Part shown: one piece after another, positions 1 through 11,312 of the stretch
How positions within the stretch are numbered: the first letter of the stretch is position 1
How the letters are laid out: each line of letters starts with the position of its first letter
Source: Oxalobacteraceae bacterium AB_14
GTDB lineage: Bacteria; Pseudomonadota; Gammaproteobacteria; Burkholderiales; Burkholderiaceae_D
Length of the DNA stretch: 64,000 nucleotides
Direction: 5' to 3'
NCBI GenBank assembly: GCA_000381565.1
Contig: KB906724.1
Coordinates: 778,350-842,349, forward strand
Made by a program: the position numbers and the translations under genes
The notes under the pieces: model-generated
The model's database searches: none
The model's input: only the letters and a program-made list of their open reading frames with translations
Told to the model about the DNA's origin: nothing

Positions 1-327
1 GGACGCGGATGGAAAGGCGTAGCCGCCGGCCCGAACGCCAACGGCCTGTATCAAACCACCACCGGCGGCGCGGCGGGCACCTACGAGACCGGCATCGACG
101 ACTACAAGGTCCTGGTCAACAAAGCCGGCACGCGCTGGTACCATCCGCAGACCAAACAGCTGTTCCTGTACACCGGCACCGGCGAATGGTGGAGCTACGA
201 CGACCCGACCGTGATCGCGACCAAGATGCAGTACATGCGCGACCAGAGCTTGCGCGGCGCCTTCTCGTGGGAGCTGGACGGCGACGCCAGCGGCGCCCTG
301 ACCAGCGCCGTCTGGAAAGGACGCTAA
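1..327 (+). CDS. GH18 chitinase, C-terminal end (partial)
   Basis: Reading frame 1 is open from the first base to TAA at 325-327, giving about 108 residues with no start in the window. The fragment looks like the end of a glycoside hydrolase family 18 barrel: a region with YDDPTVIATKMQYM, then GAFSWELDGD, which is the usual last-strand segment of GH18 where the barrel tryptophan sits. The gene probably encodes a secreted chitinase. It is followed after 3 bases by the next gene, and two further chitinase genes lie downstream on the same strand, so it is part of one operon. The family is inferred from this C-terminal pattern only; the catalytic DxxDxDxE motif would lie upstream of the window. 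Confidence 0.8.
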   Translation, partial: GRGWKGVAAGPNANGLYQTTTGGAAGTYETGIDDYKVLVNKAGTRWYHPQTKQLFLYTGTGEWWSYDDPTVIATKMQYMRDQSLRGAFSWELDGDASGALTSAVWKGR

Positions 328-330
328 GCC

Positions 331-1347
331 ATGAAGCGCCATGCCGTTGTCCAAACCATCGGCGTCACCGACGCATGGCGCAGCTGGATCGCCGAGAACC
401 TGATCCTCGGCATCCGTCCGGATACACTGGTCGGCATCCTGACCCAGTCCGGCATCGGCGCCCGCGAAGCCAACACGGAGGTCGCCGCCGCGTTGCGCAG
501 CCCTTACCTTCAGGGCGTATCGCGTTTGCACAACCGGCTGGCCAAGCGCGATTGGGTGCTCCGCATCCAGTCGCAATTGAACCGGCTGGCGCCGACCGGG
601 GTGCCGCGCCGGGAGCGCCTTTCCGGTGCGGTCTTCCTCGAACAGCATTACCGCCGCAATCTGCCGGTGATCATCACCGGCATGCTGGACGACTGCGCGG
701 CCCGCAGCAAGTGGACGCTGGAGTATCTTGGCGAGCAGCTGGGCGAACGCATGGTGGAAGTGCAGTTCGGCCGCAGCGCCGATCCCGACTACGAGATGAA
801 CAGCCAGTCGCACAAGCGGCGCATGCGCTTCGGCGAGTACGTGGACCTGGTGCGCGACAGCGGCCATACCAACGACTTTTACATGACCGCCAACAACGAC
901 GGCCAGAATCGCGAGTCGCTGCAGGAGCTGATGGCCGACGCGCCGCCGCTGCCGGAATATCTGGACCCGGCAGGGCGCGGCTTTTTCTGGTTTGGTCCCG
1001 CCGGCACCATCACGCCGTTCCATCACGACCTGACCAACAACTTCATGATCCAGATCGCGGGGCGCAAACGCGTGCGGCTGATCGCTCCCTGCGATACGCC
1101 CAAGCTGTACAACCAGCGCCACTGCTTTACCCCGGTCGATGGACGCAACATCGACCTGCAGCGTTTTCCGATGATGGCAGACGTGCCGGTCATCGACTGC
1201 ATGCTGGAACCAGGCGAGATCCTGTTCCTGCCCGTCGGTTGGTGGCACTTCGTCGAAGCGCTGGATATCACCATCACCATCTCTGCCACCCACTTCAAGT
1301 GGGACAACGACTTCTACAGTCATTACCCGAACAATCACGATTTTTAA
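331..1347 (+). CDS. JmjC/cupin-like (cupin_8) putative 2-oxoglutarate oxygenase
   Basis: 338 residues, no signal peptide, so probably cytoplasmic. The C-terminal half is a cupin/JmjC fold like that of factor-inhibiting-HIF-type hydroxylases. The first metal pair is H231-x-D233 in PFHHDLTNNF, followed by IAGRKRVRLIAP, and the distal ligand is H306 in LPVGWWHFVEAL. These fit the HxD...H iron triad. Residues 1-100 show no domain I recognise. The gene starts 3 bases after the chitinase stop and ends 15 bases before the next chitinase, so it is translated with chitin-degrading enzymes. The family hydroxylates proteins or small molecules; the substrate here is unknown. Regulation of chitin use or modification of a protein partner are only guesses. 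Confidence 0.8.
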   Translation: MKRHAVVQTIGVTDAWRSWIAENLILGIRPDTLVGILTQSGIGAREANTEVAAALRSPYLQGVSRLHNRLAKRDWVLRIQSQLNRLAPTGVPRRERLSGAVFLEQHYRRNLPVIITGMLDDCAARSKWTLEYLGEQLGERMVEVQFGRSADPDYEMNSQSHKRRMRFGEYVDLVRDSGHTNDFYMTANNDGQNRESLQELMADAPPLPEYLDPAGRGFFWFGPAGTITPFHHDLTNNFMIQIAGRKRVRLIAPCDTPKLYNQRHCFTPVDGRNIDLQRFPMMADVPVIDCMLEPGEILFLPVGWWHFVEALDITITISATHFKWDNDFYSHYPNNHDF

Positions 1348-1362
1348 AATACGGGAGACAAA

Positions 1363-3729
<2,367 letters not shown>

Positions 3730-4747
3730 GGGGACGCGATGAAATCAGTTCACAGCATCGCTGTGCTGAGCGCCTTGCTGCTTGCCGCCTGTGGCGGCGG
3801 CAGCGGCGGCGGCCAGGCCGACAGCAGCGCTCCGCGCGTACTCTCCGGCGGCATTTCCACCGCCGCCGCCTCCGCATGCCCGGCATGGACCGCCACGGCG
3901 GTCTACACCGCTGGCATGTGCGCGATCTACCAGGGCAAGCAGTACGAAGCCAAATGGTGGGTGCAGGGCAGCGCGCCCAACCCCACCGATGCGTGGGGGC
4001 CGTGGAAGTACATTACCGACGCCACCGATCCAACGCCGACCGACCCCGGCACGCCGCAACCGGGGGACGTGCCGACCAAGGCGCAAGCCGAGGCGCGCGA
4101 GGCCCAGTTGACCGACAACGATTTCTTCCGCACTGTGAAGGCGTCGATCCGCACGCTGGACAACGCGGCGGTGAACGCGGTATCGCCCGGCGCGGCGGCC
4201 AACCCGGCCAACGTCAAGCGGGTGGAGCGGTTGCTGACGTCGGCCAAGTGGGACTACTACTTCGGCATCCGTGAGCCCAGCTACACATACGGACGCTTCC
4301 TGCAAGCGGTGGCCAAGTTCCCGGCGATCTGCGGCGACTACAGCGACGGCCGCGATGCGGACGCCATCTGCCGCCACTCGCTGGCGACGATGTTCGCCCA
4401 CTTCGCGCAGGAGACGGGCGACCACAACGCCAGCATCCCGCTGCCGCAATGGCGCCAGGGCCTGAAGTATCTGCGCGAGATGGGTTGCGATGAAACCGGC
4501 GCCAACTGCGGCTACAACGTCGAATGCTCGGACCCCGTGTTCAACACCGTCTGGACCTGCGGTAAAAACGCCGATGGATCGTTCAAGAAGTACTACGGCC
4601 GCGGCGCCAAGCAGCTCTCGTACAACTACAACTACGGCCCGTTCTCGCAAGTGATGTACAACGGCGACCAGTCGGTGCTGCTGAAGAATCCCGACCTGGT
4701 GGCGTCGACCTGGCTGAACCTGGCCTCGGCGACGTTCTTCTTCGTCT

Positions 4748-4757
4748 ACCCGCAACC
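4748..4757. repeat. target-site duplication of the IS element, left copy
   Basis: ACCCGCAACC, identical to 6172-6181 on the other side of the element. It is part of the GH19 chitinase codons for Tyr-Pro-Gln-Pro. Confidence 0.93.
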
Positions 4758-4775
4758 CAATCCACCCAAGTTAAG
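4758..4775. repeat. terminal inverted repeat of the IS element, left
   Basis: CAATCCACCCAAGTTAAG, the exact reverse complement of 6154-6171. Confidence 0.93.
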
Positions 4776-4882
4776 GAAAATGTGCGCGGTTAAATAATTT
4801 ATTTTCAATATTTGCAAATATATACTTGACACCGTATTAAAAGTGCGGCCGCCAGTGTGAATTTTTATTCCCACTGCCTGCC

Positions 4883-6148
4883 ATGTCTGTTCTGACCATT
4901 CTGTTTCAAGATTTCGCCGCCCGACTATGCTCAACAGAATTCCTCCTCGATGCGCGCCACGCGGACCATCCGACTGCGTTTTCGCGCTGTCGCAAGCTGC
5001 CCTTGCCGACGCTGGTCGCCATTATGCTGACGGGCATGCGGATGAGCATCCAGGCCGAACTGGACACCTTCTTTGCCCATCTTCGCCAACAAGCCCAGCT
5101 GGTCCGGGAAGTGTCGGAGCAGGCGTTCGCCCAAGCGCGTGCCAAGCTGTCCCCGACCGCCATTCCCGGCCTCAACGACTGGCTCATCGCGCGCGCCGAA
5201 ACGGACAGGTTTGTGCCGCGCTGGCGCGGACTACGGCTGGTCGCCGCCGACGCTTCGACGATGCGTTTCGGTCTGCGGGCCAGCCATGTTAAGCGCGCCG
5301 CGCTGGCCGATCAAATCCTGTTCGGCCTGTTCTTGCCGGGGCCGGACCTGATGCTCGCGGCCTCCCTGCACGACGTCCACGAATGCGGCGAACGCCAATT
5401 CCTGTTCGAACACCTGGACCGGCTTTCACCGGACGACTTGCTGTTGCTCGACCGAGGCTATCCCTGCCGCTGGTTGGTCGCCGTGCTCAACGATCGCGCT
5501 ATCAAGTTCTGCATGCGCGTCGACAATACCAGCAGCTTTGCTTGCGTGCGCACGTTCATGCGCTCGAACGCGCTTGAACAGATCGTCATGTTGCCCGCGC
5601 CGAACAAGCGTGACGCACTTGACTACGAATGCCCGCGCAAACCACAGCGCGTGCGTTTGGTTCGCAATGTCTCGCCCAGCGGCGAGCAGCGTGTTCTGAT
5701 GACCAACCTATTCGATGAACAGCTCTTCCCGGCCGACTGCTTCGCCGAGCTTTACCACAAGCGCTGGGGCATCGAGGAGGCGTTCAAACGACTCAAGCAC
5801 CGGCTCAATCTCGAGCACGTCACTGGATTGACCCAGCAAGCCGTGGCCCAGGACGTGGCCGCCAAAATCGTCTGCGACAATCTGCAGGCTCTCGTCGCTC
5901 TAACCGCGCATGCGGACGCCGATCTGCCCGACAACAGACGCGTCAACCACGCCTATGCCCACACCGCACTCAAGCCGTTGTTGCCCATTCTTCTGCTTGG
6001 CGCGGGGATCGGCAGAAAGATCGGCAAACTGCTGCGGGGAATGCTCGACCTGATTGCCGGACGAACCTATCGCCATCGCGAAAATGTTTCAAAACCACGC
6101 AACCCAGGCCGGAAGCCGCACAAGTCGATGAGTCAGAAAAATTGCTGA
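4883..6148 (+). CDS. IS4-family DDE transposase
   Basis: 421 residues. The catalytic triad is visible: D123 in VAADAST, D190 in LLLLDRGYP, and E298 in the signature YHKRWGIEEAFKRLK. That last segment matches the IS4 Y-(2)-R-(3)-E-(6)-K pattern exactly, with Y291, R294, E298 and K305. The reading frame has no break. It catalyses cut-and-paste movement of the surrounding element. The start ATG lies 125 bases inside the left end, after an AT-rich leader that could hold the transposase promoter. The gene lies in the same direction as the disrupted chitinase, so read-through from the chitin operon is possible. Confidence 0.95.
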   Translation: MSVLTILFQDFAARLCSTEFLLDARHADHPTAFSRCRKLPLPTLVAIMLTGMRMSIQAELDTFFAHLRQQAQLVREVSEQAFAQARAKLSPTAIPGLNDWLIARAETDRFVPRWRGLRLVAADASTMRFGLRASHVKRAALADQILFGLFLPGPDLMLAASLHDVHECGERQFLFEHLDRLSPDDLLLLDRGYPCRWLVAVLNDRAIKFCMRVDNTSSFACVRTFMRSNALEQIVMLPAPNKRDALDYECPRKPQRVRLVRNVSPSGEQRVLMTNLFDEQLFPADCFAELYHKRWGIEEAFKRLKHRLNLEHVTGLTQQAVAQDVAAKIVCDNLQALVALTAHADADLPDNRRVNHAYAHTALKPLLPILLLGAGIGRKIGKLLRGMLDLIAGRTYRHRENVSKPRNPGRKPHKSMSQKNC

Positions 6149-6153
6149 AAAGT

Positions 6154-6171
6154 CTTAACTTGGGTGGATTG
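6154..6171. repeat. terminal inverted repeat of the IS element, right
   Basis: CTTAACTTGGGTGGATTG, pairing perfectly with 4758-4775. Confidence 0.93.
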
Positions 6172-6181
6172 ACCCGCAACC
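6172..6181. repeat. target-site duplication of the IS element, right copy
   Basis: ACCCGCAACC, identical to 4748-4757. Confidence 0.93.
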
Positions 6182-6631
6182 ACCCAAGCCGTCGATGCTG
6201 CACGTGCTGGACGGGACCTGGGTGCCGAATGCGGCGGACAAGGCGGCCGGCGCGGGCAACAACTTCGCCACCACCATCATGATCATCAACGCCGAATGCG
6301 GCACCGGCACCGAGAAGGCGGCTGCGCAGAACCGCATCGACTACTACAAGCAGTTCGCGGCGGACCTGGGCTGGAACATCGGCAGCGAGCAGCTGTCCTG
6401 CGCGACGATGCAGCGCTTCAGCGGATCCAGTTCGGCGGCCTACAACATCTACTGGGAGAAGAACTGGAGCAGCGGCGGCGACTACCAATGCCAATTGGTG
6501 AGTTATCAAACGCCGTACAGCGCCCTGATCGCCGGAAACTACACCAAGTGCGTGGAGAAGAACTGGGGAGTAACGCTCAAGTGATCTGATGGCATACAAT
6601 GGTCGGGCCGACAGTAAGGAGGAGGCCAACC

Positions 6632-7366
6632 ATGCCTATGCACTACCTGCGGGCCTTAACCAGCCCGCAACGCACCATTATCAGCAACCGCCGCCTTGGC
6701 CGTTCGCTGGCCTTTGTGGCTGGCGCGGTCAATGCCGGCGGCTTTTTCGCAGTGGGCCAGTACACATCGCACATGACCGGCATCGTCTCGTCCTTGGCCG
6801 ATAACGCCGCCATGGGCGAGGTGCGCCTGGTGTTGGCGGGCCTGGAGGCGCTGCTGGCGTTCCTGCTGGGCGCTGGCACTTCCGCGATCCTGATCAACTG
6901 GGGCGGTCGGCGCGGTGCGCAAAGCCAGTATGCTTTGCCGCTGATACTGGAGGCGGCGCTGCTGCTGTGTTTTGGCCTGATGGGCACCAGCCTCGGCGCT
7001 TCAGGCCATGTGCACGCCATCGTGGCCTTGCTGTGTTTTGTGATGGGACTGCAAAACGCCATCATCACCAAGGTCTCGCGGGCCGAAATCCGCACCACCC
7101 ACGTGACCGGCCTGGTGACCGACATCGGCATCGAACTGGGTAAACTGTTTTACTGGAACGACAAGACGTCGCCGGTGAAGGTGGTGGCCGACCGCGACAA
7201 GCTGCGCTTATTGAGCTCCCTGCTGGCGATGTTCCTGCTCGGCGGGTTGGCTGGCGCGTTCGGCTTCAAATACCTGGGCTACATCTCCACATTGCCGCTG
7301 GCGGTGGCGCTGCTGTCGCTGGCCATTATTCCCGTGATCGACGACCTCCGGCTTGCTCGGACCTGA
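6632..7366 (+). CDS. YoaK/DUF1275 family membrane protein
   Basis: 244 residues from the ATG at 6632, chosen because a strong ribosome site (AAGGAGGAGG, 6616-6625) sits 6 bases upstream; an open frame extends 33 bases further without one. The protein has about six hydrophobic segments and typical DUF1275 sequence: FVAGAVNAGGFFAVGQYTSHMTG near the start and LCFVMGLQNAIITKVSRAEIRTTHVTGLVTDIG in the middle. The family lies in the inner membrane and is of unknown function. It begins 47 bases after the broken chitinase gene and may be transcribed with the small genes that follow. Confidence 0.88.
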   Translation: MPMHYLRALTSPQRTIISNRRLGRSLAFVAGAVNAGGFFAVGQYTSHMTGIVSSLADNAAMGEVRLVLAGLEALLAFLLGAGTSAILINWGGRRGAQSQYALPLILEAALLLCFGLMGTSLGASGHVHAIVALLCFVMGLQNAIITKVSRAEIRTTHVTGLVTDIGIELGKLFYWNDKTSPVKVVADRDKLRLLSSLLAMFLLGGLAGAFGFKYLGYISTLPLAVALLSLAIIPVIDDLRLART

Positions 7367-7371
7367 AACAG

Positions 7372-7605
7372 ATGATGAGAACTTACCACGGCAGTTGCCA
7401 TTGCGGCGCGGTGCGCTTTGAGGCGCATTGCGGCGTGCGTCCCTACGGCATCGGCAACTCGCCGCGCTACGGTGTGTTCTATGGCGTCAACGTCGCCAGT
7501 CTCGATGGCGTCAGCGACGAGGACCTGGCCGGCACGCCGATCACCTACGTCGACGGCCGCGCCGACAACTGGATATCGCCACCCACCGAAACCCGCTATC
7601 TTTGA
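7372..7605 (+). CDS. GFA-like (glutathione-dependent formaldehyde-activating family) protein, internally deleted
   Basis: 77 residues; ATG at 7372 or 7375. The N-terminus (YHGSCHCGAVRFEA) and C-terminus (HCGVRPYGIGNSPRYGVFYGVNVASLDG ... TYVDGRADNW ... PPTETRYL) match the two ends of GFA-family zinc proteins, which are usually about 130 residues. The middle, with the second CxxC zinc-site half, is missing without loss of frame. The decamer CATTGCGGCG occurs on both sides of the junction, at the first cysteine pair and at HCGV. The product is probably not a functional zinc enzyme. Its function in full-length relatives is also poorly defined. It lies 5 bases before the acetyltransferase gene. 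Confidence 0.7.
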   Translation: MMRTYHGSCHCGAVRFEAHCGVRPYGIGNSPRYGVFYGVNVASLDGVSDEDLAGTPITYVDGRADNWISPPTETRYL

Positions 7606-7610
7606 ATCCG

Positions 7611-8096
7611 ATGATCAGATCCGCAACGCCGGACGATGCCGCAGCCATCGTCGCCATCTACAACCACTACATCGCCACCACCACCATCAGCTTCGAGGAG
7701 CATGCGGTCACGCCGGAGGACATGGCTGGCCGCATCCGCGACGTCACCGCCGGGCTGCCATGGCTGGTGCATGAACAGGACGGCGAAGTGCTGGGCTACG
7801 CCTACGCGACCAAGTGGCGCGCCCGCAGCGCCTATCGCTTCGCCGCCGAGACCAGCGTCTACGTCGCGTTCGGGCAGGGCGGCAAGGGCATCGGATCGGC
7901 GCTGTACAAGGCGCTACTGCAAGAGCTGCGCGCCCGCGAGATCCACATGGCGATAGGCGGCATCGCCCAACCCAACGAGGCCAGCGTGGCGCTGCACGAA
8001 AGCCTGGGCTTCGAGAAGGTCGCCCACTTCAAGCAGGTCGGCCGCAAGTTCGACCGCTGGATCGATGTCGGCTACTGGGAGTTGCAGTTGTCCTAA
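7611..8096 (+). CDS. GNAT N-acetyltransferase, phosphinothricin/methionine sulfoximine acetyltransferase-like
   Basis: 161 residues, a complete GNAT fold. The start MIRSATPDDAAAIVAIYNHYIATTTISFEE is typical of Pat/YwnH-type enzymes. The acetyl-CoA loop is in SVYVAFGQGGKGIGSALYKALL, and the end reads NEASVALHESLGFEKVAHFKQVGRKFDRW. These enzymes acetylate amino-acid-like toxins such as phosphinothricin and methionine sulfoximine. The ATG at 7611 follows the GFA-like stop by 5 bases; a longer open frame upstream would overlap that gene. It ends in a 4-base tail-to-tail overlap with the minus-strand gene that follows. Confidence 0.88.
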   Translation: MIRSATPDDAAAIVAIYNHYIATTTISFEEHAVTPEDMAGRIRDVTAGLPWLVHEQDGEVLGYAYATKWRARSAYRFAAETSVYVAFGQGGKGIGSALYKALLQELRAREIHMAIGGIAQPNEASVALHESLGFEKVAHFKQVGRKFDRWIDVGYWELQLS

Positions 8097-11000
8097 GCCG
8101 TCTGCTCCGCGTTGTCCTGCGGCGCCAGCACGCTGCGCTTGCCGCCTTCGGAGCGGGCGCGGTATAGCGCCTGGTCGGCCGCCAACACCAGGTCCTCCGC
8201 GTTGTCGTCCTGCGCCGCCGGCAGCGAGGCCACGCCGATGCTGGCGCTGATGCCGCCCGACGGTGCTTTCACATTCGGCAGGTTCAACGCGCCGATGGCT
8301 GCTTCCATGCGGCGCGCGATCAGCATCGCTTCGTCGCCGTTGGCGCCTGGGGCCAGGAAGGCGAATTGATCGGCGCCGTAGCGCGCCACCAGATCGCCGG
8401 CCCGCTGCACCGCGCCGCTCAGCGCATTGGCAGCCCGCCGCAGCACGTCGTCGGCTGCCTGCTGGCCGTAGTGGTCGCGGTAGGCACTCAACTGATCTAT
8501 CTCCACCAGCCCAATCGCCACCAGCTTCTTTTCACGCGCCGCGCGGCGCCATTCGCGCGCCAGCTGGTCGTCGTAGCAGCGGCGGTTGGCGATGCCGGTC
8601 AGGCTGTCGGTGGCCGACAGGTTGGCCAGCTTGTGTTGCGCAACCCGCAGCGCTTCGGTGCGTTCCCGCAGCAGTATCTCAAGCTCGCGCGCGCGCGCGC
8701 CCAGGCGCCGTGCCGCCCAGCGGAACAGCAGCAGCAGCAGCCCCGCCGCCAGCGCCGCCGCTGCGCTGCGCGCCCACCACGTTTGCCACACCGGCGGCGT
8801 GATCGTGATCGGCAGGATGATCTCGTCGCGGCTAGCCACGCCCTTGTTGTTGCTGCCTTGCAGATGGAAGTGGTATTTTCCGGGCGCCAGATTGGTGTAG
8901 GTCGCCACCGGATGACTTGCATCGGCTTGCACCGGTTGCTTGTCGAAGCCTTCCAGCCAGTAGGAATAAGCGTTCCTGCGCGGTTCGGCGAAATGCAGCG
9001 CGGCGAATTCGATCGAGATGGTGTTGGCGATCCACGGCAGGCTCAGTGAACGCGGCTGCGTCAGGCTGCCTTGCAGGACCACATCCTCCGGCGGACTCTT
9101 GCCGCCCAGCGAACGGTTCAACACGCGGATGTCGGTGATCGCCAGTTGCGGCGGGCGCGAGGCGCTGCTGTGGATGGTCGGGTTGACGGCGGTGACGCCG
9201 CTGCTGCTGCCGAAGTACAGGAAGCCGTTGCCGCTGTTGGCGGCGGAGTCCATGTAGAAGCCTTCGGTCAGGCCATCCTCCACCGAGTATTCGGTGACGG
9301 TGCCGGAGACCGGATCGATCTTGCTCAGTCCCGCCGCCGTGGTCACCCAGATCATGCCGTTCTTATCCGAGCGTATCGCTTCGATCAGGCGCGTACCGAG
9401 TTCGCCTTTTTCCTGGATGCGGGTGATGCTGAAGGCGCCGTCCTTGCCGGCCGCCACATGGTTCAAGCCCTTGGACGTGCCGACCCACATGCTGCCGTCG
9501 GCATCCAGGTGCAGGCTGCTGACACGGTCGCTGCTCAAGCTTGCGGGATTGCTGGGATCGAGCCGGAAGTGGCGGAATTTTCCCGTGGCCGGATCGAGCA
9601 TATCGAGTCCGCCGCCGCGATAGAACTCGCCGCTCCATACGCGGCCGGCGCTGTCTTCCACCACCGTGGTGGCGCCGTTGACGCTGCGGCTGTCCGGGTT
9701 TTTGTCGTCGTGGGCGTAGCTTTCGACCGCGCCGCTGGCCGGATCGTAGCGCAGCATGGCGGTGCCGGTGCCCAGCCACAGCACGCCGCCGCGTCCCGGT
9801 GCGATGGTGTTGATGAAGTCCGTGGTCTTGCTGCCGAAGTGGATCACCTTGAACGGCGCGTCCGGCGTGTCGAGCCGGTTCAGGCCTTCCGAGGTGCCGA
9901 TCCACAGCACGCCGTCCGGCGCCTGGTAGGTGCTGTAGATGACGTTGGAGCTCAGCGCGCCGGGCCGCTTGGGCGTGGCGCTCCAGGTGCGCACCATTTC
10001 GCGCCTGGCCGGGTCGAACAGCGCCAGGCCGTCGTCCAGCGCGAGCCACAGCTGGTTGTTGGCGGCGGCGCCGACGCTGCGCACGAAATTGCTGGACTTG
10101 ACGAAGTCGGGATCGATGTCGCGCGGGACGAAGCGCTCGAAGCCGTGATAGCCAAGGTTGGCGCGGCTGACGCCATCGGTCAGCGAGCCTACCCACAAGG
10201 TGCCGCTGCGGTCGCGCATGGTGGTGTTGATGGCGTCGCTGTTGAGGCTATGCGCATCCTCGGCGCGATGGCGGTAGCTCTGGAACTGGCGCAGTTCGCG
10301 GTCCCAGCGCAGCAGGCCGCTGGTGCGGGTGCTGATCCACAGGTCGCCGGCGCGGTCCTCGTCGATGTCGGTCACGCGCTTGGCCTGCACCGGCAGCGCC
10401 TCGCGCCTGTCCCAGGGCTGGCCGGACTTCCACGTCACCAGGCCGTCGGCGGAACCGATCCACAGCGTGGCGGCGCTGTCGAAGTACAGCGCGCGCACGT
10501 CGTTGGCCTTGGGGTTGGGATGCTCCGGGTCGTCGACCCGGAAGTGCTGGAAGCCGGTGGCGCCGGGCGCCAGGTAATCCAGGCCGCCGGGCCAGGTGGC
10601 GCTCCACACGCCGCCCTGGTGGTCGACGGCGATGGCGTTGACGTCGTTGTAGAGCAGGCTGTCCGGCTTGGCTTCGTCGTGGCGGTAGATGACGAAGCTG
10701 CCCTTGCGCGGGTCGAAGTGCTGCAGGCCGCCCCATGTCGCCACCCACATGCCGCCCTTGTTGTCGGCGACGATGCGGCGCACGATGCGCGCGTTGTTCG
10801 GGCCCCCGGCGGGCACGTAGCGGGTGAAGTTGTTGGCCACCGGGTCGAAGCGCGCCAGGCCTTCGTCGGTGCCGATCCACAGCTTGCCGGCTTCGTCCTC
10901 GTACAGCGCGGTGACGCGGCCGCCCGGCAGGCTATGCGGGTCGGACGGGTCGTTCATGTAGCGCACCTGCTTATGGCCGTCGTGGCGGAACAAGCCGCCC

Positions 11001-11194
11001 TCGATGGTGCCGATCCAGACGAAGCCCTGCCGGTCCTGCAGGATGGTGAGGATGGCGCGGCTGTCGGCGCCCAGCGAATCGACGGCGGTGAAGGCCAGCG
11101 GGTGTGGCGCCGCCTGCAAGAGCGCGGCGTGCAGGCAGGCCAGTGCGCCGCACAGCAGCAGGCGTAGGACGGGGCGGAAGGGCATGCGCGGCAT
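8093..11194 (-). CDS. two-component-regulator propeller / Y_Y_Y / GGDEF-like sensor protein
   Basis: About 1033 residues from ATG at 11194 (an alternative ATG is at 11185). A signal peptide is followed by a large periplasmic beta-propeller of repeats such as [16 protein letters not shown] and [16 protein letters not shown]. Then come a Y_Y_Y domain ([13 protein letters not shown] ... [15 protein letters not shown]), one membrane segment and a C-terminal GGDEF domain. The architecture is that of propeller-type diguanylate cyclases. The signature is altered: canonical GGDEF reads GADQF (8363-8377), and the FKxxND segment reads LSAYRD. Cyclic-di-GMP synthesis is therefore doubtful; nucleotide sensing or protein interaction is possible. 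It diverges from the hybrid kinase gene at 11313 and overlaps the preceding gene tail to tail by 4 bases. Confidence 0.88.
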   Translation of the reverse strand: MPRMPFRPVLRLLLCGALACLHAALLQAAPHPLAFTAVDSLGADSRAILTILQDRQGFVWIGTIEGGLFRHDGHKQVRYMNDPSDPHSLPGGRVTALYEDEAGKLWIGTDEGLARFDPVANNFTRYVPAGGPNNARIVRRIVADNKGGMWVATWGGLQHFDPRKGSFVIYRHDEAKPDSLLYNDVNAIAVDHQGGVWSATWPGGLDYLAPGATGFQHFRVDDPEHPNPKANDVRALYFDSAATLWIGSADGLVTWKSGQPWDRREALPVQAKRVTDIDEDRAGDLWISTRTSGLLRWDRELRQFQSYRHRAEDAHSLNSDAINTTMRDRSGTLWVGSLTDGVSRANLGYHGFERFVPRDIDPDFVKSSNFVRSVGAAANNQLWLALDDGLALFDPARREMVRTWSATPKRPGALSSNVIYSTYQAPDGVLWIGTSEGLNRLDTPDAPFKVIHFGSKTTDFINTIAPGRGGVLWLGTGTAMLRYDPASGAVESYAHDDKNPDSRSVNGATTVVEDSAGRVWSGEFYRGGGLDMLDPATGKFRHFRLDPSNPASLSSDRVSSLHLDADGSMWVGTSKGLNHVAAGKDGAFSITRIQEKGELGTRLIEAIRSDKNGMIWVTTAAGLSKIDPVSGTVTEYSVEDGLTEGFYMDSAANSGNGFLYFGSSSGVTAVNPTIHSSASRPPQLAITDIRVLNRSLGGKSPPEDVVLQGSLTQPRSLSLPWIANTISIEFAALHFAEPRRNAYSYWLEGFDKQPVQADASHPVATYTNLAPGKYHFHLQGSNNKGVASRDEIILPITITPPVWQTWWARSAAAALAAGLLLLLFRWAARRLGARARELEILLRERTEALRVAQHKLANLSATDSLTGIANRRCYDDQLAREWRRAAREKKLVAIGLVEIDQLSAYRDHYGQQAADDVLRRAANALSGAVQRAGDLVARYGADQFAFLAPGANGDEAMLIARRMEAAIGALNLPNVKAPSGGISASIGVASLPAAQDDNAEDLVLAADQALYRARSEGGKRSVLAPQDNAEQTA

Positions 11195-11210
11195 TCGGGA
11201 CCTTGGTATT

Positions 11211-11222
11211 TTGGCTAGCCAA
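11211..11222. promoter_or_regulatory. 12-bp perfect palindrome in the divergent spacer
   Basis: TTGGCTAGCCAA reads the same on both strands and lies 16 bases upstream of the minus-strand start at 11194. It could be an operator for the divergent pair. No regulator is assigned. Confidence 0.35.
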
Positions 11223-11273
11223 GTAAAGCACATAATCGGCCGCCCGGGAAGCGGTGGAGCAACACTTTTCCGC

Positions 11274-11279
11274 TATAAT
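11274..11279 (+). promoter_or_regulatory. candidate -10 box for the hybrid kinase gene
   Basis: A perfect TATAAT lies 33 bases before the ATG at 11313. No good -35 is seen at the usual distance, so an activator may be needed. Confidence 0.4.
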
Positions 11280-11312
11280 CCATTGACAAATCCTTATGCA
11301 TCGCAAGGCGAC

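Larger units (their letters stand above)
4758..6171 (+). mobile_element. IS4-family insertion sequence, 1414 bp, complete
   Basis: The element starts with CAATCCACCCAAGTTAAG (4758-4775) and ends with its exact reverse complement (6154-6171), so the terminal inverted repeats are 18 bp and perfect. It is flanked by the 10-bp direct repeat ACCCGCAACC at 4748-4757 and 6172-6181. Such length fits several IS4-family subgroups. It holds one transposase gene with an intact DDE/YREK signature. Perfect ends, a perfect target duplication and an intact gene suggest a recent insertion and a potentially active copy. Confidence 0.95.
3739..6584 (+). pseudogene. GH19 chitinase with CBM5/12, interrupted by an IS4-family element
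   Basis: The 5' part (3739-4757) encodes a lipoprotein signal (LLLAAC), a CBM5/12 chitin-binding module (CPAWTATAVYTAGM ... KWW ... WGPW), and most of a GH19 domain: FAHFAQETGDHN with catalytic Glu225, and YGRGAKQLSYNYNYGP. The insertion falls inside a codon of the segment that read YPQPPKPSMLH. The 3' part resumes at 6182 and ends at TGA 6582-6584 (LDGTWVPN ... WGVTLK). Removing the element and one 10-bp target copy restores a single frame of 473 residues. As it stands, translation runs into the element and stops at 4797 after a few foreign residues, so the C-terminal third is lost. The gene follows the GH18 chitinase by 9 bases, with AGGGGA before its ATG. Some activity of the truncated product cannot be excluded. 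Confidence 0.93.

Noticed and set aside
9071..11167. A 698-codon plus-strand frame opposite the propeller protein
   Set aside because: No recognisable motif and biased composition; the minus strand encodes clear propeller repeats.
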